Part shown: piece after piece, positions 55,091 through 64,000 of the stretch
Position numbering within the stretch: position 1 is the first letter of the stretch
Layout: each line of letters begins with the position of its first letter
NCBI RefSeq assembly: GCF_910592395.1
Contig: NC_088312.1
Coordinates: forward strand, 16,313,292 to 16,377,291
Reading direction: 5' to 3'
Source of the DNA: Lineus longissimus
Lineage: Eukaryota; Nemertea; Pilidiophora; Heteronemertea; Lineidae
DNA length: 64,000 nt
Translations under genes and position numbers: made by a program
The notes under the pieces: model-generated
Database searches by the model: none
Told to the model about the DNA's origin: nothing
Seen by the model: only the letters and a program-made list of their open reading frames with translations

Positions 55091-56680
55091 TCTGGTTTAT
55101 ATCGGTTGTCTGCTTCAAAATATTTTAAAGATGACATTACTCAGTGATGCTTGACTGAGGAAATGCAAAATATTATATCAAAAAATATTATGTCAATGGT
55201 GATCACAACAATCGTGAACAAAATATTGAGTTGAGAGCTATAAACTGTGAACTGTAACCTGAATCCAGATTAATACCTAATGTGCTGGGTTATTGATCCG
55301 ACCGAGCTTTCGACTCTTCCTTAGGTGACAAATAGTACTGTTGTTGATTTCCAATATAAAGTAATCTTATTATTATCTGTGCTGACTTATCAATATTAAT
55401 GATCCCTGAAATATGGATTAATTCTTTGAGGACGCCCTGTGTGGTGATGGATATGAGGTTGTAATTGAAAACCTTCAGTCCAGAATGGTTTGTTTTCTCT
55501 TCTATTCCTCCTCCCATTTCCTTACCTACTTTTCGCTTTAGTTTGGTTGCACTTTGCCTTGCCTCCTGCTCTCGTTAGTCTCCTAGCTGTAGTCATTTCA
55601 GAGCTCATAGTTACAAGTTTTTATCATTGGTACTTGTGTGCCTTATATCTGGTCATGGACACTTTCAAAATGAAAATCGGACACACAGTTGAGGAGTTGT
55701 TTGAGATTGAGACTTTGTTAAATGCATGTGTATTGAATGAAAAAGTTACTTTTTGGTGAAAAAGTTAGTGGACCTAATGAAGTACACGTGGTGGACTTAA
55801 AATATCCTAGTAGACTAAGTCAAGCAATATTTTGACTGTTCTACTCTCCTGTCATTAATAGTGAGATAACATTTGGAATTGGGTAAAAACCTTTCTGATA
55901 TTCGGCCAGGAATTTGTATTTCCTATTTCTTCAATTTTATTGTGGGGTAAGATGTTCACAATCCTAACAGAGGTACTACTAATTGTTGTTGTACTTTGGT
56001 TTGTTTTTTATTCTGTCCTGAGTTTCTCTTCATTATCCAATTGTGCTTTGGAAGAGTCATGACCAGATTCAGGACAGATTTATTGTTGTTATTCATTGAT
56101 CAGTATTTGAAGTTTTCTTCATGATTTGCTGCATTAGAATGATTGAAGTTTCACTAGACACTAAGAAGAGAGAGTGTGGGGTGCATGAAAGTTAATTTGG
56201 GCATAATTTGATGGTGCACTAGTGTATGTGCCAATTTAAAAATGGGAAGACATCTTTGTTGAAATACACTGTGCTGCCAGAGGTAGGGTGACTTTTGACT
56301 TCATAAAGCCGGATAAGAAATCACAGGGAAAAGTGGGGCAAGACAGGTATTTGAATTTAGTTCTGACCAAGGGTAAAAATGAGTAGAAGTTGGCATCACC
56401 TAAGGTAATCTTCAGGTGCCCTTTCCACAAAATTACAATCAGTTGTTTAGTGCAGTTAAATCATGGAGTAATTTCTGTAAGAAAATAACCTTTTAACTAA
56501 CTGCATCTTCAAATCAGCACTCCTCAAAAACCTCACTCACAAGAATTCACATTCTGTAATGCGTTCAGTGAATGCTGTGAAATCAAGCTCAACAGGCTCT
56601 TACACTTCGTCTGTCATCCATGGTCATTGTCTGGCGGAATCTGTGAGCCCATCATCTGTTGGCAGAGCATCTTTCTTCAC
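55091..56680. other. No gene recognised
   Basis: The 89-codon + frame at 55,490-55,759 is hydrophobic but has no known domain or exon framing. Nothing else is supported. Confidence 0.4.
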
Positions 56681-57050
56681 TGCAATGACTATTGATGTTA
56701 TATTTGGTACGCATGCATCAGGTGATCTCATAGACCAAAGTTTGGTCCAATATGATTCACCACTTGGTCAGCAGGGGGCCACATCTGATAACTCTAAAAG
56801 TGCTCCAAGTCATGTCCCAATGATCCTATCATCTCTAAATGTCTATTGCAGATACAAGTAAAAAATGCATAATATTAACTCTGCACTTTTAATTTGAACT
56901 ACTAATGATCCTATCATCTCTAAATGTTTATTGCAGATACAAGTAAAAAAATGCATAATATTAACTCTGCACTTTTAATTCGACCTACTTTCAAGGTCAC
57001 AGTAGGTTAAACTCCACAATCAGTATGAAAGTGGCGAGCTTTGACATTTT
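56681..57050 (+). repeat. Second-family Helentron-like fragment with an 85-bp duplication
   Basis: TGCAATGACTATTGATGTTA and CCAAAGTTTGGTCCAATATG match 21,870-21,950. A segment starting AATGATCCTATCATCTC at 56,819 is duplicated at 56,904, almost identically. Confidence 0.65.
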
Positions 57051-58064
57051 ATGTCCCAGAACATTTATAGTATACTTGGCATGCAGACACCAGTTGGCCA
57101 CATTGACCTAAAGACCAAAATGTAGGTTGATGTGCCCTTCTTAACAAGTCAAAGTGTGTTATGGTCATAAGACCACGTATGACTCATTTCTCGACAAATC
57201 CTAACACTAGCATTATCAAATGTATTTCATAGGTTGAACTAACTAAATGTTGACCGTCAAGAAACATGTTGACCTTGACCTTGTTTAAGGTCACTTAAAC
57301 TGCTAACAGCTCACTTATACTATCATTCCTGTAAAGGACTACCAGTAATTGGCAAAGTAACACGAGTTGAGCACATGGTTCATTGACCATTTCTTGGATG
57401 CATTTGAGGAGTTTTAGTCGTAATTTACCATTTGTTTTTTTGAAAAAAAACCAATGTGTAAGCAAGTGAACAAAGCAGGTTTGGATGATGATTTGGAGGC
57501 AGTTAGTACGTCGTCATTAATATTTGCATCCTCTGCAGTTCTAATTTCAGAGGAAAAAAGTTTAAAGATGGACAGTTGAAATTCTTTGCTGCAGGAATTA
57601 GCTCTGTTGTACATCCGGTAAGCTAGTTTTAAAACTCTCCAGGTTAGACAACCACCTCTAAAAGAAAACCCCAATATGGGCTTTTCCATTGATTGCTCAC
57701 CTTATTTGCTACTGTGTCTGGTAACCTGTGTTTTGAGAACAGGCACTGTAAAATGTACCTTGTTAGCCATCGTGTGTGGTAACCTGCTTTGTGAGAACAG
57801 GCTCTGTAATATGTACTCTGTTTGCTATTGTGTCTGGTAACCTGCATTTTCGGAAAAGGCACTGTAATATGTACAGTCTAGCTCATATTAATATCAACAC
57901 CTTTGACTTGTGATATCTCCCAAAATACCAGACCGATTTCAATATGGTTTGAACAAGGTTTTCACGAATCTTGTTGTCTATTTGAACATTCTAATTGCAG
58001 TGAAATGCGTTATTGTCTTCATTATGTAATGGACCATTCAAAAAAGGTCAAAAAAATAACTTTT
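57051..58064. other. No gene; 58-bp triple tandem repeat
   Basis: GGTAACCTG with GAGAACAGGC and CACTGTAATATGTAC recurs at 57,721, 57,779 and 57,837. No domain is seen in overlapping frames. Confidence 0.5.
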
Positions 58065-58739
58065 TGGTTCACTGTAAGGAGAGTCTATACGATAGCTCTG
58101 TGGCCGTCGTCGTCCGTCGTATCCTGTGGCACATTTCTTAACCGCTTGTGCTACGAACCTGAAACTTCTTACAGATCATGGCCAAGGTCATATGTACCCT
58201 GACACTGAATTTCGGTCCGGTCTGATTCTCGACTTGGCCACCAGAGGGCTAAAACCAAAAACTTAAAAAGTGATATCTCGCTTATTACTGATTTGTTTTT
58301 GATAAAACTTTAATGATGGTTACCCCTAGCAAGGATACATCACATATTATACAGGTTTTTGATTTGACCAACTTGTCAAGATCGCAGAGGTCAAACTCTA
58401 AAATTTCACTGATAGTCGCACGTTTCTTAACCGCTTGTGCTATGAACCTGAAACTTTTATTACATCATGCCCGAGGTCATATGTACCCTGACACTGAATT
58501 TCGCTCGGGTCTGATTCTTGACTTGGCCTCCAAGGGGCTAAAACCAAAAACTTAAAAAGTGATATCTTGCTTATTACTGATTTGTTTTTGATAAAACCTT
58601 TATGGTGGTTACCCTTAGCAAGGATACATCACATTTCGTACGGATTTTTGATTTGACCTACTGTTCAAGGTCACAGAGGTCAAACCCTAAAATTTCACGA
58701 TCGTGGCATGTTTTGTCTTTAGATTTAGTATGTAGACCC

Positions 58740-59346
58740 CGATAAGGCAGCACTACATGTTGACAAAAAACAAAAACAACTTGCCATTGTCTTCAATGAT
58801 GCTGCATCAGTGTATGATCATTTTGATGACATCAAACAAAATCAAACCATCACAACAGTATCTGTCATTGCACGGGCAATTTCTCACTTGAAACAATCAG
58901 ATCACTCTGAAACATATGCTTTGCCAAAGTTCAAACTTGTGCGTAATGATTACCCACCAATATCATGAAACCAATGCATGGACTGATGCTATACATCAAG
59001 AATGATGTCAATGTCTTAGACACAACAACCCGTCGAACAGACACTTTCGAAACAATCCTTCTGCACTTACAGCCTCCACATTCCAATTCTTGTGAACAAT
59101 GCCATGTCCTTTTCATAAATGTGTATCCAAATTCCACTTGGCCAACACTAATGAACAATTTCCGTACCTGCTTTTTGCCGTACCAACAATTACAGAAATT
59201 CTTTATCATTGGAAATTTCAATGATATTGACGAACCGGTACTGGCAAATGATCCAGATTCAACGAAAGTAAAAAAAATAGTGCTGAACATGTACCAAAAT
59301 GACTTGCAAACCATCATGATGCAGAAATATCAACTCGAACAATGTA
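58740..59346 (+). pseudogene. Endonuclease-like domain, first and degenerate copy
   Basis: TTVSVIARAISHLKQSDHSE and KFKLVRNDYPP are in one frame. After a short shift come HGLMLYIKNDVNVLD and KFFIIGNFNDIDEP, in the frame 58,965-59,351. The order mirrors the second copy downstream. The conserved GDFN motif is changed to GNFN and no SDH motif follows, so the catalytic set is incomplete. A 190-bp hairpin element interrupts the frame at 59,347. With that element ignored, the frame stays open to about 59,699 in Lys/Thr-rich sequence. Confidence 0.62.
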
Positions 59347-59536
59347 TGTGACCCGTCATAGCAAAACCAGGCGCATGTCGCTCTCAGCTTGGCAGGTTGA
59401 GACGGACTGTTTGTTCAATTCTCTATTGTCTGCCTTTTGTGAAATATGAGCACATCAATTTCTTCCATTATCTCCTGGTGTCATTTAGGCTCATCTTCTG
59501 TGCGACATGCGCCTGGTTTTGCTGTGACGGATCACA
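59347..59536. mobile_element. 190-bp hairpin element with TA duplication
   Basis: The ends TGTGACCCGTCATAGCAAAA and TTTTGCTGTGACGGATCACA are inverse over about 35 bp with two mismatches. TA flanks both sides. TA flanks and long inverted ends are typical of Tc1/mariner-derived miniature elements. It is inserted within the first endonuclease-like frame. Confidence 0.82.
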
Positions 59537-59701
59537 TATTGGAGAGCAAACCACAAAAGATCTGCCAAAACAATCCAAAAGGGATCAACATCTATTTACA
59601 CAATCAGATAATGGTATGTTGACCACCTATCAATTGAATGAAGAAACGAGCACAAAAAAACCAAGAAAAAAGTATACCAGTGCCCACATGCAGAATTAGA
59701 T

Positions 59702-60493
59702 TTGATGTTCACCAATCAATTGAATTCCCAATACATTCACTCAGTGCAAGTACTTAGCCAGACTTGGTCAAATCATCGAATAATACGAACTGCCCTGTCA
59801 TATCAACTGTCAAATCTACTCAAAATTGTCTACCTCAATGCTAGATCTGTTCACGGACACTTTCATGATTTGAAACTGGATCCAAACATGACAGCTGCAT
59901 CAATTGTTTCATTAGCAGAAACACGTTTACACCGACCTGATACCAATGACCACTATACAATGACCAATTTCCAACTTGTCCGCAATGACCAAAACACTAG
60001 CAATCCCATGCAAAGACCACCACATGGACTCATGGTTTATGTGAAAAATGACATAAGGATCATGGAGAAGCAATTTATTTCCAGCAATGACTTTGAATCA
60101 ATCTCTATTTGCATCAATCCAAAAGACTCCCATACAGTGATCCATGTCATTGCAATCTACACAGCACCAACTTGCACATTTCAAAACCTGGTCTACAGAC
60201 TACAGGAATGTCTTTCAATATATGAACCAACTGAACGATACCTCACCATGGGTGATTTCAACATGAAGTCAATAGCCAGTACCGAAAACAACTATAATTC
60301 AAGATTAGAAACCTACATGCTGCAAGGATTTGATTTCACCCAGCACATGACTAAAAACACCACAGATTATGACTCAAAGTTAGACCTCATCTTCACCAAC
60401 GCTGCCCTATCACACAATATTGATCTTGTCGATGTCATAGACAATTATTTGTCAGATCATAAACTTATGTATACTGCCCTGTCTTATTACTAG
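59702..60493 (+). CDS. Endonuclease/exonuclease/phosphatase-like domain of a Helentron
   Basis: An open frame of 263 codons. From residue ~40 it shows KIVYLNARSVHGHF (Asn), IVSLAETRL (Glu), PPHGLMVYVKNDI, RYLTMGDFNMKS (Asp and Asn), SKLDLIFTNA (Asp) and YLSDHKLMYTAL (Asp-His). This is the motif order of apurinic-endonuclease-like domains in LINEs and Helentrons, and all main catalytic positions are present. Such domains nick DNA. The stop is close to the 3' terminus of the enclosing element, as in Helentron proteins. No reverse transcriptase follows, which argues against a LINE. The first ~38 residues may be non-homologous filler, so the true start is unclear, and the frame may be only the surviving end of a much larger gene. 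Confidence 0.78.
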   Translation: MMFTNQLNSQYIHSVQVLSQTWSNHRIIRTALSYQLSNLLKIVYLNARSVHGHFHDLKLDPNMTAASIVSLAETRLHRPDTNDHYTMTNFQLVRNDQNTSNPMQRPPHGLMVYVKNDIRIMEKQFISSNDFESISICINPKDSHTVIHVIAIYTAPTCTFQNLVYRLQECLSIYEPTERYLTMGDFNMKSIASTENNYNSRLETYMLQGFDFTQHMTKNTTDYDSKLDLIFTNAALSHNIDLVDVIDNYLSDHKLMYTALSYY

Positions 60494-60619
60494 GCATCAA
60501 TACACATCTAAAAAAATTCTTCCTGCCTGATTGTGTTCGCCACATTCACCTGTAAACTAAGCATGATCCTGCCTATTAAAAGATGTATACGGTGAGCACA
60601 ATTGGCCCTGGCCGTTTCA

Positions 60620-60894
60620 TTTGTTTTGGGACAAACTCCACCAAAAAATCTTTAGTGTTGTAGTATAGCAAGGACTAAGACTTCTGGGGTTTTTTAATGT
60701 TGATATCTTATCTTGGTTTCGAGCTATCATGCTTTTTCTGAAAAAATGTCAACATGCAATAGATACTATTTCTATTGACCTTTGAAATCTGCCCGGAAAC
60801 TTCCACAACCTCAGCATGCAGTGTGTCATGTTATAAATGTAGGGTCCTGTGTTTAAGGAATTTATACTGAACTGGAGGTATTGGTACGCCTCGA
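60620..60894. other. No gene recognised
   Basis: Short spacer between two repeats. The 70-codon minus frame (60,749-60,961) has no domain. Confidence 0.4.
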
Positions 60895-61614
60895 CACAAG
60901 GACCCAACGCACCGCTACACATCAAAATAGCAAAGAAGCTGGCGAAACATTTATAAAACATTTATTAAGCTGGTGAAACATTTATAACGGGTCACCGTGG
61001 CCTTATTATGGACTTATAGCGCGATTATGGGGTTGTAATTATTTTGCTGTATATTGTCACGAGGAAAGAAAGACACGCGACCTAATGCCAACCTATTTAT
61101 GTAAAGTGATAATTAGAAGGTAAATAGTTCAGGAAATGTTAATAAATAATCATTCCTTATCGTCTTTTGAGAGCATTTTTAATTGTAAAAAGTCTTTGCC
61201 TACGTCACAGAGTCTCTGCAATGGTCACAGTAGTCTCGCGCAGCCAGACCTTCTTAACTTATTAGTCTGGCACAAGCCAGGCGTTCATTGTACTAGACCT
61301 AGATGTTTTCCACCACAATGTATCTGGGCCGAAGAAACACTGTGCAAGATTACCTCGAGGTGGAGCTAAGCATAGATTTTGCTAATGAGCACACTTCCAC
61401 ATTGAGTTTTCCCAGAATGGTGCATATCGCGCGAAGCTACTTAGCCTGATACCATTAGGCCCCGCGTAGTGGTGCTGAGGCGGCCGCTATAATCAAGAGA
61501 GTGGTTGAGTCACTCTATGTTATGACCGACCTAACCAAAGTTGCTTACATTTTCGCACTGCTACAATGAAAGACTTAATACTGAAACCACATGTCTGTTG
61601 ACTGTGCTTTAAGA
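60895..61614 (+). repeat. Dispersed repeat, copy 2
   Basis: Direct match to 61-742, including TAATAAATAATCATTCCTTA, TTCATTGTACTAGACCTAGA and GGCCCCGCGTAGTGGTGCTG. It differs by small indels and an extra short duplication near 60,945. Confidence 0.8.
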
Positions 61615-61689
61615 GAGACCTGCATCATGCCTAGTCTCTTTTAAAGCTAAGTCAACGCCCTCACACTCAGAAACCACAAACGCCCACCC

Positions 61690-61900
61690 CTTCCTGCTCC
61701 CTTAATACTTCTGGGTTTTGGCCAATATTTTAGCTCCACCCAAGCGGTTGGGTGAGAGAATCAGGTACCGACACTGAGTCATCAATTTCTATTCTAAAAC
61801 ATCTCAAATCAAATACCGAATAATGTGGTTTTAAATGCTTTTGAAATGCTTCCGCATTTTTCACCAACCCAAGCGGGTTGGGTTGACACACCCAAACCTC
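61690..61900. repeat. Fragment of the inverted-repeat family at 53,041
   Basis: Shares GGTTTTGGCC-ATATTTTAGC style sequence, CGACACTGAG and AATAATGTGGTTTTAAATGC with 53,140-53,290. Confidence 0.55.
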
Positions 61901-62959
61901 TGTAGTGAAAATTAGGCTATATACATTATCCATCATGAAAATGAAATATTCTCACTCTGGTGTTTTAGAATAACAAGCAAAGGTTATTCCTTTTAGTATT
62001 CCAATTATTGCACAACAATTATCCAAACCTCATTCAATGAAGGAGGGACATAATTACCCCATTAATGGGTATACCTTTATAAGGGTTATTGACACCCTGA
62101 TGTAACTGGAAATGTTATTTATTACACTCCATGAAAAGTGTTATGGTGCAAATCTTTGATGATTTGGAAGATATGTATATTGTTCATTATTCTATATTTC
62201 TAAACACAATCATTCTCCAATTTTACTTTTACCTTCTGATATGACTTAAAACAGCTTGGTCAGGATTTACATTTAAACAATGGTTTTATGATTAGTATTA
62301 ATAAGCATATTATAGATGTAGGATTAGCCACTCCAAAACATGTTACTGTTTACAATTGTTTTGCATTGTTTGTATTTCTGTCTCTAGGTTATTTATGTCA
62401 TTAGTTACAAGTTTTCTTGGTAAATGTAATGTTATTGTGGAGTAATTCAGGTTTGGACTCCAGACTGGGAACACACATATTTGGACTTCCAATCTGTATT
62501 TGTAATTGTAACTGTCAATGTATTTGCTTTCATGAAAGTTTATTGAATTAGAAGAAGTGAACAGAACCTACAGGACTCCAACTTATTTCTACCGCTAGTC
62601 CCTTTTTCCCCATAATAAAAGATGTGCTTTAGCAAGAATCATAAAGAATATTCTTTGTTATATCTTGCTGGTAGTGTATAATTCTGTGGAAATAATTAAA
62701 ACTGCACCACACTTCATAGTGGTGCAGTCTTTATTGGTTTTACTCAGAATTTCTCTCCGGCACTTCCAGTCTTGGCTACTGGACAAGATAACTCGTGAAG
62801 GACGATAGGCATCGCTCTCAAAATTCCTGGATTGGTAGGAATGTACCTTTGCTCAAAGTTTATTGATATCTGGCCTGATCGGATGAGTACAAAAAGAGTT
62901 TTGGACGAGTTTGTTACTCGTCAGTAAAGGTATTCCCCTGTGACAAAAATAGAACTTAG
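61901..62959. other. No gene recognised; one hairpin
   Basis: At about 62,701-62,730 ACTGCACCAC pairs with GTGGTGCAGT across an 8-nt loop. No recognised domain in any frame. Confidence 0.45.
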
Positions 62960-63208
62960 CTAAATCACGTGGGTGCATAGGGGAATCCCGGTGCCTGTCT
63001 ACGTACAACTACTTTGTCATAGTAGAATTGCATTGAAGCTGCTGACTGAATTGAGGCTGAATATTGCGGGTGTGTCGAAGGTGAGTGAATTATTCTATTC
63101 TCGTGGAGGGAATAAAGCACAGGTAAACAGTATAATGATAATTTTTAGCAGGGTCCGTCAGGATTTATGCGATATCCATCCTATATGATGGTCCGAAAGT
63201 TCCAAGAA
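62960..63208 (+). repeat. Fragment of the repeat at 32,385-33,270
   Basis: GATAATTTTTAGCAGGG and TTATGCGATATCCATCC match 33,150-33,200. It is cut by the DIRS copy starting at 63,209. Confidence 0.6.
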
Positions 63209-64000
63209 TTTTATGTCGTTCATACTCTACCCAGGTCAGACTTTTGCATGTGTGCTCCATTCGGACACACCCGAGGAAGAAATAATATATGTATAATAGA
63301 AATCTCTTAGCTAGCTTGCTTAGCTACACCTAGGCGGCGCCCCTATACAGCCTCTGCCTCGTGTGAGCCGCCATCACCAGTACTTCTTCCCTGGCACACT
63401 GTATCACATTGTACCGAGTTTTTCCTACGTTGTTTTCGCCAAATTTTGGTCGATTCTACGCTTGAGAAGGACACCCCGGGACACCTTCGGGACGCTTATT
63501 GACTCTAGGAGACGGATGAGATCATTCTTTTACTATCCTCCCTCGATTTCTGCTTTTGGAGCGCGCTTTTTCTGCCGTCTCCCAAGAAATTTTTTCTCCG
63601 TTTTCCCGGGCTGTTGGTCACGTGACCGTTCGTTTTATACTTTTGTGGTTTTTCTGTTAGAAATTCGGCGTAATGACATCGTTATTGCTGTCCTTTCTTA
63701 CTTCTTTGGGTGTTCCACCCTTTGTTCTGGACCTCCTGCCCTTCAGGGCGGGTTTTCGAGGTCCGTTTACGGATGTATCGGGGATTCATAGTCTCCGGCC
63801 TGGTTCTTCCCCGTGTCGGGGTGCGGGTAGTTCCGCCCCCATTGGGCCTGACCCTTCCGCCCCCGGGATGCCTTCCTCTTCTCCTGGCACCGCCGGCAAG
63901 AAGATGAAGAAGGTGAGGAGAGGAGCACGGCCCTCAAAGGGAAGGGGGTCTTTGACTCTCTCTCCCTCGCCCTCCTCACGGACCCCCGCTAAGCGGCGAG
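63209..64000 (+). mobile_element. Second DIRS element, left end, running off the window
   Basis: It starts TTTTATGTCGTTCATACTC like the element at 14,278. It shares the terminal repeat and leader through GACACCCCGGGACACCTTCG, then continues with about 350 bp of sequence that the first copy lacks. It retains CAGACTTTTG in the terminal repeat. It enters the gag-like frame before the window ends. Confidence 0.88.
63868..64000 (+). CDS. DIRS gag-like protein, N-terminus (partial)
   Basis: From the ATG at 63,868 the frame is open to the window end and reads MPSSSPGTAGKKMKKVRRGA then RPSKGRGSLTLSPSPSSR. It is a basic, Ser/Pro-rich leader. Its position after the terminal repeat and leader matches ORF1 of DIRS elements. 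Assignment is by position and composition only, since no motif is visible in 44 residues. Confidence 0.5.
   Translation, partial: MPSSSPGTAGKKMKKVRRGARPSKGRGSLTLSPSPSSRTPAKRR

Larger units (their letters stand above)
58065..60619 (+). mobile_element. Helentron-like element retaining endonuclease coding sequence
   Basis: It has the same tips as the non-coding repeats of this window: 5' TGGTTCACTGTAAGGAGAG with a CGTCGT stretch, and 3' TATACGGTGAGCACAATTGG then CCCTGGCCGTTTCA. After two monomers it encodes two endonuclease-like domains on the + strand. Helentron proteins end in an apurinic-endonuclease-like domain next to the element's 3' end, and here the second domain stops about 130 bp before the tip. 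The Rep and helicase parts are gone, so this is an internal-deletion derivative. It links the abundant repeats to a rolling-circle family. Confidence 0.75.

Noticed and set aside
59702-60493. Endonuclease frame as part of a LINE.
   Set aside because: No reverse transcriptase follows, and the element's 3' terminus, shared with non-coding rolling-circle-like repeats, begins about 100 bp after the stop.
61-61614. The 0.7 kb direct repeats at 61-742 and 60,895-61,614 as LTRs of one giant retroelement.
   Set aside because: They are 60 kb apart with unrelated elements and host exons between them, have no TG...CA ends, primer-binding site or polypurine tract, and differ by several indels.
1-64000. 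tRNA or rRNA genes.
   Set aside because: I looked for GTTCGA-type T-loop boxes with matching arms and for rRNA-like blocks. The few GTTCGA matches (for example near 788 and 9,731) lack the rest of a tRNA.

Overview
The window is eukaryotic DNA and almost certainly comes from a marine invertebrate. Genes have GT-AG introns, intergenic DNA is AT-rich, and most of the sequence is layered mobile elements. I cannot name the species. Only one host gene is recognisable: two exons of coproporphyrinogen III oxidase (heme synthesis) on the + strand at 13,930-14,004 and 25,509-25,627, separated by an 11.5 kb intron packed with transposons. A possible 3'-terminal exon with a poly(A) signal lies at 41,349-41,576. 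The rest of the oxidase was not found.

The most interesting object is a 7.6 kb DNA transposon at 41,671-49,261. It has perfect 16-bp terminal inverted repeats and a 7-bp target duplication. On the minus strand it carries a large transposase-like protein and a TatD-type metal-dependent nuclease of the TATDN2 kind. The first protein has a coiled coil, an RNase H-like core with D, D and C-x-x-H motifs, and a Tudor-like C-terminus. I do not know a described transposon family with this pairing.

The second theme is a set of repeats with about 300-bp internal tandem units. They cover much of 1,781-8,520, 11,757-14,277, 19,203-22,509, 33,857-38,444 and 58,065-60,619. Their ends fit non-autonomous Helentron-type rolling-circle elements: a short inverted repeat at the 5' tip and again about 20 bp inside the 3' tip, a 3' hairpin, and insertion into T-runs. 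The copy at 58,065-60,619 still encodes an endonuclease-like domain twice, which supports this reading. They are nested in one another several deep.

The third theme is a nearly complete DIRS-type tyrosine-recombinase retrotransposon (14,278-19,202). Its inverted terminal repeats and internal complementary region are both visible and its recombinase reading frame is open, but most of the reverse transcriptase is deleted. The left end of a second copy enters at 63,209. Smaller elements include two TTAA-flanked piggyBac-type elements, a hAT-like element, a 945-bp element with a perfect 27-bp inverted repeat, a 190-bp TA-flanked hairpin element, and remnants of a mariner-like transposase and a LINE reverse transcriptase. 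The remaining stretches show nothing I can identify.
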